A stretch of DNA of 55,610 bases from Bacteroidota bacterium (GTDB lineage Bacteria; Bacteroidota; Bacteroidia; UBA8524). How positions within the stretch are numbered: the stretch's first letter is position 1; every line of letters begins with the position of its first letter. Below, in pieces: positions 36,084 to 45,783 of this stretch. Location: positions 1 through 55,610 of the forward strand of contig WGMZ01000022.1 in NCBI GenBank assembly GCA_016124735.1, in the 5' to 3' direction. Under the pieces are notes generated by a model. The model was given only the letters and a program-made list of their open reading frames with translations, ran no database searches and was not told where the DNA came from. The translations under genes and the position numbers were made by a program.

Positions 36084-38695
36084 TTTTTGGAGTAGTAAGT
36101 TGATAGAAAGGTGATAAAACCTTTCAGGTCCGAATTTACAATCATCAGACCAAGATTCTTCGGATCTGTTATTAAAAATTCGGCATTGGGCACCGCCAGA
36201 CTTTTTAAGAACCGCGGGTCACTTTCCACCAGGGTCTTATAGGAATCTGCTTTTTCGCGGTTTTCAAATTCTTTCACCACAATCAATTGACGGTCTCCTA
36301 CCAATAAATCATCTATGCTAAAACTTTGTCCGGGCAATTGCCGCTTGTTGAAATCGGCGAAACGTGCCTTCAGTTGATTGATGGAAACACTTTTTCCTTC
36401 GGGAACCAGCATGATAAAATAATGTTTCCCCGTTGGGTTGAAGGCATAGGGGACGGAAGTTGCTTCCTTCACCGTGTTTTGAGCATTGAGGCGCTCGTAA
36501 GAATTGATAATTTTTTGAGCCTGCAAGGATTCTTCAGTCCCGCTGTAGTTTGCTACCAACTGCCGAAGTTTTTTGATACAAAGATCAACACTGTCCATGC
36601 GACCGTATGCCAATGCTTCAAGCAGATCAAATTTGGGTTGAATTACACTGCCAAAATGTTTTTTGTCGAATTCATTTTTCAGATTGACAACCTGTCCGTA
36701 CAATCCTTGCTTATATAGATTGTAAGCCAGCTCATACTGTTGTTTGATTTCAGGGTCCAGTCCTTCATGCCGGTTGGTGTTTCCCTGGGCACCTTGGGTT
36801 AAATACACGGCAAACGGACTATCCGGAAATTCAGTGACCAACCGTGCCTTATATATATTGGCCTGATCTGTCTTATTATTGTCAGAATTGATCTTATACA
36901 TATAATATAAGGCCTTGGGAATTGCTTCGTCTTTTCCAAAACGATTGATAAAAGTTGAAAAGGCTTTTTCTGCTTCAGGCAAGTCCTTGAGCTGTTCGTA
37001 ATAAATTTCTCCTATATTCAGGTATGCCTGTGCAATCCGTTCCAATGCCGATTTCTTCGCTTCCTGAGAAAAGGGAATGTCTTTGGTATATTGTTGTTTA
37101 AGCAATCCGAGGGAATCGTTTCCAAAATCGGGCGTGGTGCTGGAATCGGCTTCTTCACCTTCCTGATCTTGCTTGTCCGGATCTCCATCCTGATTCTCCG
37201 GCTGAGAGACATCTTTGCCAGCAATAGATTGAAATTGCCAATTATCCACATTTTCCCTTCGACCATAGCGGGATACAAAATCACTGTACCCCCGGGCCAC
37301 CTGTACCGGATCGTTGAAGTAGAACTCCGTGCTGCTGGATTGGTTTTGCTGAAACGGAGTGTTTGGGATGTTCGGATTTATTCCGGCCTGTTTTTTTTCT
37401 GCCGCTTTTCGTTTCTCTTCTTCTTGTTTTTTTTGTTCTGCCTCAATGGCTTGCTCCACCAGCTTGTCTATTTCTTTTTGAGGCAAGGCAGCCACCTTAA
37501 GCAGACTGTCTTCTCTTTGGATCAGAATGAGGCTTTTGATTAATTCACTGAGAACTTCCTGTTTTGCTTTCAGTTTTTCGTATTCCGGAAACTCTGGTTT
37601 AATAAAGTAGAATGCGCTGTCGTAGTATACCTGTGCATTCTTGTAATCGGGTCTGGCAAAATAAATATCGGCCATGGCAAGGAAACACTTTGCTTTTTGG
37701 TCAAGGTTTCCTTTGTTATTGTCATTCGACTGGGTGAAGTATTCCAGTGCCTGTGAGTTATTTGCTTCTTTCTGAGCAATTACCCCCAGTTCATAATAGA
37801 TTTGGCCGAAATAGGAAATGTTTTTGTCGTCGCGCAACATGCTTTTCAGGTAGCGCTTGGCATCTTTTACTTCCTCCGGGTTTTTGGGATCGTAATTACG
37901 TGCCAGATTGATTTTGGCATTGAAGGCCATTTCATAGGGCGGTGTTCCTTTGGTAACGATTCTGAATTGGGTTCTTGCTTTGTTCCTTTCTCCCAGTTTG
38001 TCGTAAAGCTGGCCTAATATATAATGGTATCTTGCCTTTTGATAGGCTCCCTTTGCCAGTGGCAGAGCTTTTTCCATGTTTACTGCGGCGATTTTGTATT
38101 TCTGTTCTTTGATCTGAACATAAGCACTCACCTCATGCAATTTAGGCTTCAGCTTTACCGGGAAATTTTTGTCATTATTCAGCAAACCAATAATAGCTTC
38201 CGCATCTTTCGATTTACCCAGCATCATATAACACCGGATAATCCACAAGGTGGCTTCGTACGAGATTTTGGAACCTTTGTATTGTGAATTCAGGAACTGA
38301 AAAGTTTCAATTGCAGCAAAATAATCGGCTTTAAAAAAGTAGGCTTGCCCCATCATAAAATAGGCATCATCTACCCATTTACTGATCGGGCGTTCAGAAA
38401 TCACACGGGATGCCTTTTTAATCACCTCATCCATCTGTCCGGCCAAAGCTTTCCTGTTTGCCTCCGTTCCATACGGATACACGTCGAGTACCTGGCTGTA
38501 ATCGTCTACATGTCCCTTTTCCAGAGAATAGCGCGCATCCAGGAGTTTTTGCTCTCCGTTGAAGTAGATATTAAAATGCGCCACCATATTCTGATAATTC
38601 CGATTCAGAAAGGTGTTGCGATTTTTATCACAGGAAGCTAAACTCAGAACAATGAGCAGAATAGAAAAAATTCTTGCGGCAGAAGTCGCTTTCAA
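36080..38695 (-). CDS. porW: T9SS-associated TPR lipoprotein PorW/SprE
   Basis: An 871-residue outer-membrane lipoprotein that in Flavobacterium (SprE) and Porphyromonas (PorW) supports the type IX secretion machine. It has a lipoprotein signal (lipobox LASC, Cys23), the N-terminal block NRNTFLNRNYQNMVAHFNIY, many TPR-like helical pairs (about 60-410), a Lys/Glu-rich low-complexity stretch and acidic linker (about 430-530), more TPRs, and a C-terminal domain with FMILVPEG-like strands. The start is TTG at 38695: an in-frame TAA lies just upstream and no ATG gives the signal peptide. It fits with the T9SS-sorted protein at 823-2964. Confidence 0.88.
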   Translation of the reverse strand: MKATSAARIFSILLIVLSLASCDKNRNTFLNRNYQNMVAHFNIYFNGEQKLLDARYSLEKGHVDDYSQVLDVYPYGTEANRKALAGQMDEVIKKASRVISERPISKWVDDAYFMMGQAYFFKADYFAAIETFQFLNSQYKGSKISYEATLWIIRCYMMLGKSKDAEAIIGLLNNDKNFPVKLKPKLHEVSAYVQIKEQKYKIAAVNMEKALPLAKGAYQKARYHYILGQLYDKLGERNKARTQFRIVTKGTPPYEMAFNAKINLARNYDPKNPEEVKDAKRYLKSMLRDDKNISYFGQIYYELGVIAQKEANNSQALEYFTQSNDNNKGNLDQKAKCFLAMADIYFARPDYKNAQVYYDSAFYFIKPEFPEYEKLKAKQEVLSELIKSLILIQREDSLLKVAALPQKEIDKLVEQAIEAEQKKQEEEKRKAAEKKQAGINPNIPNTPFQQNQSSSTEFYFNDPVQVARGYSDFVSRYGRRENVDNWQFQSIAGKDVSQPENQDGDPDKQDQEGEEADSSTTPDFGNDSLGLLKQQYTKDIPFSQEAKKSALERIAQAYLNIGEIYYEQLKDLPEAEKAFSTFINRFGKDEAIPKALYYMYKINSDNNKTDQANIYKARLVTEFPDSPFAVYLTQGAQGNTNRHEGLDPEIKQQYELAYNLYKQGLYGQVVNLKNEFDKKHFGSVIQPKFDLLEALAYGRMDSVDLCIKKLRQLVANYSGTEESLQAQKIINSYERLNAQNTVKEATSVPYAFNPTGKHYFIMLVPEGKSVSINQLKARFADFNKRQLPGQSFSIDDLLVGDRQLIVVKEFENREKADSYKTLVESDPRFLKSLAVPNAEFLITDPKNLGLMIVNSDLKGFITFLSTYYSKK

Positions 38696-38717
38696 AAGGT
38701 TTCCTTTTTAAATACAA

Positions 38718-38725
38718 TAACTTTG
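38718..38725 (+). promoter_or_regulatory. Candidate -7 element of the M23-bactofilin-atp operon
   Basis: TAACTTTG matches TAnnTTTG exactly, about 50 nt before the M23 ATG at 38776 in the divergent gap with porW. The -33 half is not clear. Confidence 0.38.
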
Positions 38726-38775
38726 AAGCAGCGAAAATATTATTTAATACGCAATATTCTTGGCCTCCGAGACAA

Positions 38776-39627
38776 ATGGAACAGAAAAAACGACTTATCC
38801 ATCGATTACGCAATAAATACAGGCTGGTAATCATGAACGACGCGACTTTTGAAGAAAAAGCGTCTCTTACCCTGACACGTTTGAATGTTTTTATGGCGGT
38901 GAGCAGCTTGTTGGTTGTCTTTTTCGGACTGACCTATCTTGCACTGGGTTATACTCCGCTGAAGGTATATTTACCCGGCCAAATCAGCCAGGATCAAAAC
39001 CAGCTTTTATTAGAGCTTACCTATAAGATTGATTCCCTCGAGCATGTGCTCAATGCGAACGACGATATGCTTGAAAACAATATGCGTATTCTGAGAGATG
39101 ATCCGGATACAGGCATGGAACAAGCAGGGGATGATTCGTTGTTTGGTGAGGTGTTCCTGGATCCGAGTGATGAGGAGCTTGCACTTCGGGAGAAAATCAA
39201 CAGCAATAAGGATTATTCTTTGCAGGCAGGAACAAACCAAACAGGTAATGTTCTGTTTGCCCCATTCTATACGCCAATTAACGGGTTGGTATCCGCACGT
39301 TTTGATCCCATGATAGATCATTTGGCGACCGATATTGTGGCTACCGAAGATCAGACGGTGAAGTCGGTTTTGGAAGGAACCGTTGTGCTCAGTTCCTGGA
39401 CGCCGGAAACTGGAAATGTATTGGCGGTTCAGCATGCAAACAACCTCCTTTCCATCTATAAGCACAATTCGGTATTATTGAAAAAAGTCGGTAATTTCGT
39501 GGACGCGGGAGAAGCCATAGCCATAGTGGGGAATTCCGGAGAATACTCAAGTGGACCTCATTTGCACTTTGAATTATGGCATAAAGGGGTTGCTTTGAAT
39601 GCGGAAGACTATATGGTTTTTAAGTAG
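38776..39627 (+). CDS. M23 family metallopeptidase, membrane-anchored
   Basis: A 283-residue LytM-type endopeptidase that would cut peptidoglycan cross-links or act as an amidase activator. It has a short basic N-terminus, one membrane helix (about 33-55), a coiled-coil-like linker (QNQLLLELTYKIDSLEHVLN) and the M23 domain with zinc ligands HxxxD (HLATD) and HxH (HLHFELW). All zinc ligands are present, so it is probably active. The start is the ATG at 38776, since the frame upstream is not protein-like. It lies 6 nt from the bactofilin gene, a pairing seen in cell-shape loci. Confidence 0.9.
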   Translation: MEQKKRLIHRLRNKYRLVIMNDATFEEKASLTLTRLNVFMAVSSLLVVFFGLTYLALGYTPLKVYLPGQISQDQNQLLLELTYKIDSLEHVLNANDDMLENNMRILRDDPDTGMEQAGDDSLFGEVFLDPSDEELALREKINSNKDYSLQAGTNQTGNVLFAPFYTPINGLVSARFDPMIDHLATDIVATEDQTVKSVLEGTVVLSSWTPETGNVLAVQHANNLLSIYKHNSVLLKKVGNFVDAGEAIAIVGNSGEYSSGPHLHFELWHKGVALNAEDYMVFK

Positions 39628-39633
39628 AAGAAG

Positions 39634-40074
39634 ATGTTCGGAAATAACGAAGATACAAAGAAGAAAAGTAAGGGAATGGAAGGGGTAGGAACCGACCTGA
39701 ACCTGATTGGAGTGGGAACTTCTATTACGGGTGATATCAATTCCGGAGGCGACTTACGTGTCGATGGAAATATTCGGGGTAATGTGCAAACAAAAGCCCG
39801 GCTTGTGTTGGGACCGAATGGGAAGATTGAAGGAGATATTCATGCTCAAAATGCCGAGATTCAAGGCAATGTAAAAGGCAAATTGATGATTGGCGAAATT
39901 CTGTTCCTGAAGTCAACGGCGCAAATCAATGGAGACATTGTGACCAACAAACTGGTGGTAGAAAGTGGTGCGGAATTTAATGGAAACTGCATCATGAAGT
40001 CTGGTACCCGCATTGTCGAAGAAACCGGTACCAATGAAATCCGAAAAGCGAAAGCCGAACAGGCAACCCTTTGA
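39634..40074 (+). CDS. Bactofilin (polymer-forming cytoskeletal protein)
   Basis: A 146-residue bactofilin, a beta-helical protein that polymerises without nucleotide and positions wall enzymes. The core (about 22-125) shows short glycine-spaced beta-rungs such as SGGDLRVDGNIRGNV, GKIEGDIHAQNAEIQGNVKG and AQINGDIVTNKL. Flanking tails are charged. It overlaps atpZ by 41 nt, so wall and ATP synthase genes share one transcript. Confidence 0.92.
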   Translation: MFGNNEDTKKKSKGMEGVGTDLNLIGVGTSITGDINSGGDLRVDGNIRGNVQTKARLVLGPNGKIEGDIHAQNAEIQGNVKGKLMIGEILFLKSTAQINGDIVTNKLVVESGAEFNGNCIMKSGTRIVEETGTNEIRKAKAEQATL

Positions 40075-40255
40075 TTTTCTAAAACTTTGGTCGATAACCC
40101 TCCCGCTTATTATTGGCGTGGGTTTGATAGGCTATTTGGGGCATTTATTGGATGCAGCCCTGCATTTTGATTTCCCTATATTCACTTTGCTTGGTATTTT
40201 TGCCGGTCTAACAGGTGCGGTAATTCAAATTTTGCGCACCTTAAATAAGAAGTAA
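40034..40255 (+). CDS. atpZ: AtpZ/AtpI-type ATP synthase assembly protein
   Basis: A 73-residue protein with two membrane helices (about 17-37 and 46-65). AtpZ/AtpI proteins help assemble the c-ring or handle Mg during F1Fo assembly. The ATG at 40034 is chosen; a TTG at 40013 would lengthen it by seven residues. Its start lies inside the bactofilin gene. Confidence 0.8.
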   Translation: MKSEKRKPNRQPFDFLKLWSITLPLIIGVGLIGYLGHLLDAALHFDFPIFTLLGIFAGLTGAVIQILRTLNKK

Positions 40256-40256
40256 C

Positions 40257-40637
40257 ATGACATTCGGGAGATTTACACTCAGATTGGCAGCTTTCTCTGC
40301 GTTAATAGCAGTAATCATGCAACTCATCTTTACTTATACCGAGTTATTGCCCCAATCTCTCTGGTGGGCTTTTGCTTTTATGGTCTTCCTGACCCTGTTG
40401 ATCTATTATGTGTCTGTTTATTCTTTAAAGATGAGTGTGAAAAACTCCATGAGTTTGATTTTTGGATCCATGGGTTTCAGACTTTTTACATCCCTTATTT
40501 TTGTCATTTCTTACCTGGTAATCACGGGAGAACGAGACATACCTTACGTGGTCGGTTTCATGCTTCTATTTCTTTTATTTCAGGTATTTGAAATTTATCA
40601 TTTAGTAGCTAACTTGCGCCCCGATTTAAAAAAGTAG
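40257..40637 (+). CDS. Four-helix membrane protein at the head of the atp operon
   Basis: A 126-residue integral membrane protein with four helices (about 8-28, 35-57, 68-90, 96-114). It lies 1 nt after atpZ and just before atpB. It has the size and place of AtpI-like assembly factors, but I see no diagnostic motif. I recall similar proteins at this site in other Bacteroidota. Function inferred from context only. Confidence 0.78.
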   Translation: MTFGRFTLRLAAFSALIAVIMQLIFTYTELLPQSLWWAFAFMVFLTLLIYYVSVYSLKMSVKNSMSLIFGSMGFRLFTSLIFVISYLVITGERDIPYVVGFMLLFLLFQVFEIYHLVANLRPDLKK

Positions 40638-40647
40638 TCAATCCTTG

Positions 40648-41811
40648 ATGAGGCACGTAAAATCAGGCGTTCGCGGTTTTTGGAGAGTGAAAAATTTCGC
40701 CTTTCTTCTCGCGTTTATGACGTTTTCATGGTCATTTGCTAATGCAAACGGACACGAAGCGGAACATGACAGCACCCAAAATGAGGTAGCAGGTCATGAA
40801 AATCAAAATCATCATGCGGATGCGCATGAAGAAGAAGGTTTCACAGCTGCTAACATGAGCAGTACCATTTTGCATCACATCAGTGACGCACATGAATGGC
40901 ATTTCTTTTCTGTGGGAGGAACTCATTTTAGCCTGCCTCTTCCAGTCATTGTTTATTCTGAACAATATGGCTTGGATATGTTCCTTTCATCCAGTTTCGA
41001 TCATCACACACATATATATAAGAACTACAAAGAAGAACATGGACATATTGTGCTCCTCAATGAGGATGGTTCTGAGATGATGCGGGATGGGAATCCGGTT
41101 CATCCAACCGATTTGTCTGTTACCAAAAACGTGGCTTCCATGTTGTTGGCCTTCATTATTCTGTTGCTGATTTTTACTTCTGTTGCAAAAGGATACCGCA
41201 AACGTCCGGGACAAGCACCAAAAGGAATTCAATCTTTTATGGAGCCTTTGATTCTGTTTGTACGCGATGAGATTGCCAAGCCAAACCTGGGACATAATTA
41301 TGCCCGTTTTACTCCTTATCTGTTGACCTTGTTTTTCTTTATCTGGGTAAACAACATGTTGGGTCTTTTGCCAGGGGCGGCGAACGTAACCGGTAATATT
41401 GCCGTTACGATGATGCTTGCGCTCCTTTCCCTGATTATTACCAATGTAAATGGAAATAAATCATACTGGATGCATATCCTCTGGCCTCCGGGAATTCCGA
41501 CACCAGTGAAATTCATTCTCATTCCGGTGGAGATTATTTCCATCTTTACCAAGCCTTTCGCTCTGATGATTCGTTTGTTCGCTAACATTACTGCCGGACA
41601 CATTATCATCATGAGTATTCTGAGCCTTATCTTCCTTTTCTCAGAAAATGGGATGAACATGGGAGCAGGATTCGGGGTTTCATTTGCCTCTGTGCCTTTT
41701 GCCATCTTCCTTTATACCCTGGAATTGTTGGTTGCTGCCATTCAGGCATTTATCTTTACCATGCTGACCGCTCTGTTTATTGGACAGGCCATGCCGGCAG
41801 AACATCATTAA
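40648..41811 (+). CDS. atpB: ATP synthase Fo subunit a with His-rich extension
   Basis: Subunit a forms the proton half-channels next to the c-ring. The 387-residue product has a signal peptide (to about residue 33), then about 110 periplasmic residues with roughly 17 histidines (NHHADAHEEE, DHHTHIY), then the usual five-helix core with the essential Arg in MIRLFANITAGH. The total is well above the 250-270 residues of E. coli-like subunits; the extension is a feature I associate with Bacteroidota. Start at ATG 40648; a TTG one codon before is less likely. Confidence 0.95.
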   Translation: MRHVKSGVRGFWRVKNFAFLLAFMTFSWSFANANGHEAEHDSTQNEVAGHENQNHHADAHEEEGFTAANMSSTILHHISDAHEWHFFSVGGTHFSLPLPVIVYSEQYGLDMFLSSSFDHHTHIYKNYKEEHGHIVLLNEDGSEMMRDGNPVHPTDLSVTKNVASMLLAFIILLLIFTSVAKGYRKRPGQAPKGIQSFMEPLILFVRDEIAKPNLGHNYARFTPYLLTLFFFIWVNNMLGLLPGAANVTGNIAVTMMLALLSLIITNVNGNKSYWMHILWPPGIPTPVKFILIPVEIISIFTKPFALMIRLFANITAGHIIIMSILSLIFLFSENGMNMGAGFGVSFASVPFAIFLYTLELLVAAIQAFIFTMLTALFIGQAMPAEHH

Positions 41812-41835
41812 TAAGCAAATAATCAATCACAATAA

Positions 41836-42108
<273 letters not shown>

Positions 42109-42122
42109 TAAAGAAAATTCGA

Positions 42123-42158
42123 CGGGCTGCTTCCTTCATTTTCGGAGGAAGTAACCCG
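42123..42158 (+). promoter_or_regulatory. Hairpin between atpE and atpF
   Basis: CTTCCT (42130-42135) pairs with AGGAAG (42146-42151) and outer CGGG pairs with CCCG (42123-42126, 42155-42158). No T-run follows, so it is not a terminator. It could protect the 3' end of the atpE message and raise subunit c levels, or reduce atpF translation. Confidence 0.5.
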
Positions 42159-42189
42159 TTATGTCCAAAACACTTTACACAAGAAGAAA

Positions 42190-42681
42190 ATGGAGTTATT
42201 AACCCCTGCTTTAGGTTTATTCTTCTGGACGCTGGTGGTGTTCCTGGTAATCGTGTTCCTGCTTAAGAAATTAGCATGGAAACCGATCCTGAAGGCCATC
42301 AAAGATCGCGAAGATTCGATCGAAGAAGCTCTGAACGCTGCTGAGAAAGCACGCACGGAGATGAACCAACTTCAATCCGGGATTGCCGAAGCGAAGAAAG
42401 AAGCTGCTTCCGAGCGTGAGCGTATCATGAAAGAAGCCAACGAGATGAAAAGTTCGATTCTCGATCAGGCGAAGAAAGATGCCCAGGCCGAAGCGCAACG
42501 AATCGTAGCGGATGCCCGCGAAGCAATTCAGAAAGAAAAGGCAGCAGCCATGACGGATATTAAATCCCAGGTAGCTTCACTTTCTCTCGAAATTGCGGAG
42601 AAGGTTCTCACGAAAAAATTCGAAGACAAAAGTGCTCAGGAAGCGCTGGTGCAGGAATATTTGGAAACCGTATCGCTCTAA
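42190..42681 (+). CDS. atpF: ATP synthase Fo subunit b
   Basis: A 163-residue peripheral stalk subunit: one N-terminal membrane helix (about 5-25, LGLFFWTLVVFLVIVFLL) and a long charged coiled coil of Ala/Glu/Lys repeats to the end. Only one b-type gene is present, so it should form a homodimer. It lies 3 nt before atpH. Confidence 0.95.
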   Translation: MELLTPALGLFFWTLVVFLVIVFLLKKLAWKPILKAIKDREDSIEEALNAAEKARTEMNQLQSGIAEAKKEAASERERIMKEANEMKSSILDQAKKDAQAEAQRIVADAREAIQKEKAAAMTDIKSQVASLSLEIAEKVLTKKFEDKSAQEALVQEYLETVSL

Positions 42682-42684
42682 GCT

Positions 42685-43221
42685 ATGTCAGAAATCAGAA
42701 TCGCATCGAGATATGCCAAGTCGCTGATTGAACTGGCAAATGAGCAGAAATCTGTGGAAGCAGTTCATGCCGACATGGAATTGCTTTCTGCTACCTGCAA
42801 GGCAAGCAAGGAATTGGTAATCATGCTGAAAAGCCCAATCATCCATGGCGATAAAAAACGTCAGGTGCTTGAAAACAGCTTTACCGATTTCAACAAACTA
42901 ACCCGTCTCTTTGTTGAGACAGTGATTCGCAAAGGGCGTGAGGCCTATTTGCCACTTATCGCCAAAGAGGCTATTCGTATGTACAATGAAGAGCATAACA
43001 TTGCCTCGGCAACAGTTACCACTGCCTCTCCAATGGATGCGAAGATGATGGGTGAGATTCGGAAGACATTGGAACAGAAAACAGGTAAGAAAATCGTTCT
43101 GGAAAGCGAAGTAGACCCCAATCTGATTGGAGGTTTGGTAGTGCGTCTGGGTGATAGCCTTTTTGATGCCAGTATCTCGAAGCAATTGAAAAATATTAAA
43201 AAAGAACTCGTTTTAAATTAG
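42685..43221 (+). CDS. atpH: ATP synthase F1 subunit delta
   Basis: A 178-residue subunit linking the peripheral stalk to the top of F1. It starts [16 protein letters not shown] and has the C-terminal family segment [20 protein letters not shown]. It lies 8 nt before atpA. Confidence 0.95.
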   Translation: MSEIRIASRYAKSLIELANEQKSVEAVHADMELLSATCKASKELVIMLKSPIIHGDKKRQVLENSFTDFNKLTRLFVETVIRKGREAYLPLIAKEAIRMYNEEHNIASATVTTASPMDAKMMGEIRKTLEQKTGKKIVLESEVDPNLIGGLVVRLGDSLFDASISKQLKNIKKELVLN

Positions 43222-43229
43222 AAACTAAT

Positions 43230-44807
43230 ATGGCTAATATCAGACCTGACGAGGTTTCAGCGATCATTCGCGAACAACTCTCCAGCCTTAAGTCGGAAGC
43301 CGAACTTGAAGAAGTAGGTACAGTACTCCAGGTGGGTGACGGTATCGCACGTATTTATGGATTGTCTAAAGTGCAGTCCGGTGAATTGATTGAATTCCAG
43401 AATGGTTCTGAGGGTATCGCCCTTAACCTCGAGGAAGACAACGTAGGTGCGGTATTGCTCGGCGATCCTGAATCTGTTCGCGAAGGCGACGTAGTGAAAA
43501 GAACCCGCCGTATTGCTTCCCTGAAAGTGGGAGAAGGCATGCTCGGACGTGTTGTTAATACATTGGGTCAACCAATTGATGGCGAAGGTGCTATCACGGG
43601 TGATCTGTATGAAATGCCAATCGAAAGAAAGGCGCCAGGGGTAATTTACCGTGAACCGGTAACTGAACCTTTGCAAACAGGTATCAAAGCGATTGACGCA
43701 ATGATTCCTATCGGACGTGGTCAGCGTGAGTTGATTATTGGTGATCGGCAGACTGGTAAAACCGCGATTGCGATTGACACCATTCTGAACCAGAAAGAGT
43801 TCTACGACAGAGGAGAGCCTGTATACTGTATCTATGTAGCTGTGGGCCAAAAAGGTTCTACCGTTGCTCAGGTGGTTAAATCCCTGAAAGATGCCGGTGC
43901 TATGGCATATACCGTTGTTGTTGCAGCGACTGCTTCTGATCCGGCTCCATTGCAGTTCTACGCTCCTATGGCCGGTGCGGCAATCGGTGAGTTCTTCCGT
44001 GATACCGGTCGTCCGGCACTGATCATTTATGATGACCTTTCAAAACAGGCGGTAGCCTATCGTGAGGTGTCTTTGCTCCTCCGTCGTCCACCAGGCCGTG
44101 AGGCTTATCCTGGAGACGTGTTTTACCTGCACAGTCGCTTGCTGGAAAGAGCTGCTAAAATCAATTCTTCCGATGCCATCGCTCAGGACATGAACGATTT
44201 GCCGGATTCTATCCGTCCTTTGGTAAAAGGAGGAGGTTCTTTGACCGCCCTTCCGATTATCGAAACTCAGGCTGGAGACGTATCCGCTTATATCCCTACC
44301 AACGTAATTTCCATTACAGATGGTCAGATCTTCCTCGAATCGAATTTGTTTAACTCTGGTGTTCGTCCGGCAATCAACGTAGGTATTTCCGTATCGCGTG
44401 TGGGTGGTAATGCTCAGATTAAATCCATGAAAAAAGTGGCCGGTACCCTGAAACTTGATCAGGCCCAGTACCGCGAACTCGAGGCTTTTTCCAAATTTGG
44501 TTCTGACCTGGATTCGGCGACTAAAGCGGTTCTTGACAAAGGTTCTCGCAACGTGGAAATCCTGAAACAAGGACAATATTCTCCGGTAAGTGTGGGCAAT
44601 CAGGTTGCAATTATTTACCTGGGAACCAAAGGACTCCTGAACAAGGTTCCGGTAAATAAAGTGCGTGAGTTTGAATCTGAATTCACTCAGTATATGAACC
44701 AGAAACATGCGGATGTAATGAAAAGTCTGGCTGCTGGTAAGTACGATGAAAGTCTTACTTCCGTGCTTGAAAACGTGGCCAAAGACTTAATGTCTAATTA
44801 CAATTAA
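43230..44807 (+). CDS. atpA: ATP synthase F1 subunit alpha
   Basis: A 525-residue non-catalytic nucleotide-binding subunit. Walker A is [11 protein letters not shown], the family signature around [14 protein letters not shown] is intact, and length is normal. Followed by a small hairpin before atpG. Confidence 0.97.
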   Translation: MANIRPDEVSAIIREQLSSLKSEAELEEVGTVLQVGDGIARIYGLSKVQSGELIEFQNGSEGIALNLEEDNVGAVLLGDPESVREGDVVKRTRRIASLKVGEGMLGRVVNTLGQPIDGEGAITGDLYEMPIERKAPGVIYREPVTEPLQTGIKAIDAMIPIGRGQRELIIGDRQTGKTAIAIDTILNQKEFYDRGEPVYCIYVAVGQKGSTVAQVVKSLKDAGAMAYTVVVAATASDPAPLQFYAPMAGAAIGEFFRDTGRPALIIYDDLSKQAVAYREVSLLLRRPPGREAYPGDVFYLHSRLLERAAKINSSDAIAQDMNDLPDSIRPLVKGGGSLTALPIIETQAGDVSAYIPTNVISITDGQIFLESNLFNSGVRPAINVGISVSRVGGNAQIKSMKKVAGTLKLDQAQYRELEAFSKFGSDLDSATKAVLDKGSRNVEILKQGQYSPVSVGNQVAIIYLGTKGLLNKVPVNKVREFESEFTQYMNQKHADVMKSLAAGKYDESLTSVLENVAKDLMSNYN

Positions 44808-44819
44808 TATTGGAAACGG

Positions 44820-44838
44820 AGGGGGTGAATAACCCCCT
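44820..44838 (+). promoter_or_regulatory. Hairpin between atpA and atpG
   Basis: AGGGGGT (44820-44826) pairs perfectly with ACCCCCT (44832-44838) over a 5-nt loop. Only TTT follows before ATA, so it is at most a leaky terminator. It sits 14 nt before the atpG ATG and could lower gamma relative to alpha, matching their 1:3 ratio. Confidence 0.55.
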
Positions 44839-44852
44839 TTATAAACACCAGG

Positions 44853-45731
44853 ATGGCGAACTTAAAAGAAACAAGAACCCGGATTACCTCGGTAACTTCT
44901 ACCCAGCAAATTACCAAAGCCATGAAATTGGTTTCGGCAACAAAGCTGCGGAAGGCACAAGGTGCCATCACCCAAATGCGCCCCTATGCGGAGAAGCTAA
45001 AAGCCATGTTGGGTAACCTTTCCGGAAGCATTGAAGATACCTCTCTGGCGAAGTACTTCGAAGAGCGCGAAGTGAAAAAAGTGCTGATCGTGGTATTGAC
45101 TTCCGACAGAGGACTTTGCGGTGCTTTCAATTCCAATGTGGTGAAACGTACCAAGCTGATCCTGAATACAAAATACAAGGATCTTCCAAAGGAGAATATT
45201 ACCCTTTTGTTTTGTGGGAAGAAAGGATTTGACTTACTTTCCAAATTGGGATACAAGAATGATACGACCTTCCGCGATATGTTCCAACGTTTGGAGGCAA
45301 ACGAGGTATTTACTTTCGCTCAGTCATTGTTGGATCGATTTACCAATCAGGAATTCGACCGGGTAGAAATCATCTACAACCATTTCCGCAACGCTGCGAC
45401 CCAAATTATTACCGAAGAACAATTTCTACCGGTAGATTCTGAGGAGTTCAGCGGCAATGGTGGAATGAACAACGATTATATTTTTGAACCTTCCAAAGTA
45501 GAAATTTTAGGAGATTTGGTTCCTCGTAGCTTAAAAACGCAGGTTTATAAAGCGCTACTGGATTCTTTTGCTTCCGAACATGGTGCACGTATGGTGGCCA
45601 TGGACAAAGCGACCGACAATGCCGGCGAATTGCTGAAATCCCTGCGTTTGGCCTATAACCAGGCACGTCAGGCAGCAATTACTACTGAACTTTCCGAGAT
45701 TGTGGGTGGCGCTGCCGCTCTCAACGGATAA
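44853..45731 (+). CDS. atpG: ATP synthase F1 subunit gamma
   Basis: A 292-residue central shaft subunit. It has the N-terminal helix ITSVTSTQQITKAMKLVSA, the LTSDRGLCGAFNSNV motif and the C-terminal helix (KATDNAGELLKSLRLAYNQA). Last gene of the operon. The beta and epsilon genes do not follow; in many Bacteroidota they form a separate atpDC locus. Confidence 0.96.
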   Translation: MANLKETRTRITSVTSTQQITKAMKLVSATKLRKAQGAITQMRPYAEKLKAMLGNLSGSIEDTSLAKYFEEREVKKVLIVVLTSDRGLCGAFNSNVVKRTKLILNTKYKDLPKENITLLFCGKKGFDLLSKLGYKNDTTFRDMFQRLEANEVFTFAQSLLDRFTNQEFDRVEIIYNHFRNAATQIITEEQFLPVDSEEFSGNGGMNNDYIFEPSKVEILGDLVPRSLKTQVYKALLDSFASEHGARMVAMDKATDNAGELLKSLRLAYNQARQAAITTELSEIVGGAAALNG

Positions 45732-45754
45732 ACACAACTCTTTTGCTATAAAGA

Positions 45755-45783
45755 AAATCCGGCCCCAACAGGTCGGATTTTTT
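45755..45783 (+). terminator. Intrinsic terminator of the atp operon
   Basis: AAATCCGGCC (45755-45764) pairs with GGTCGGATTT (45771-45780) over a 6-nt loop with one G-T pair, then a run of T continues to 45783. A strong classical terminator 23 nt after atpG. Confidence 0.92.

Noticed and set aside
44040-44708. A 222-codon minus-strand frame opposite atpA
   Set aside because: Shadow of atpA codon use, without a recognisable domain.
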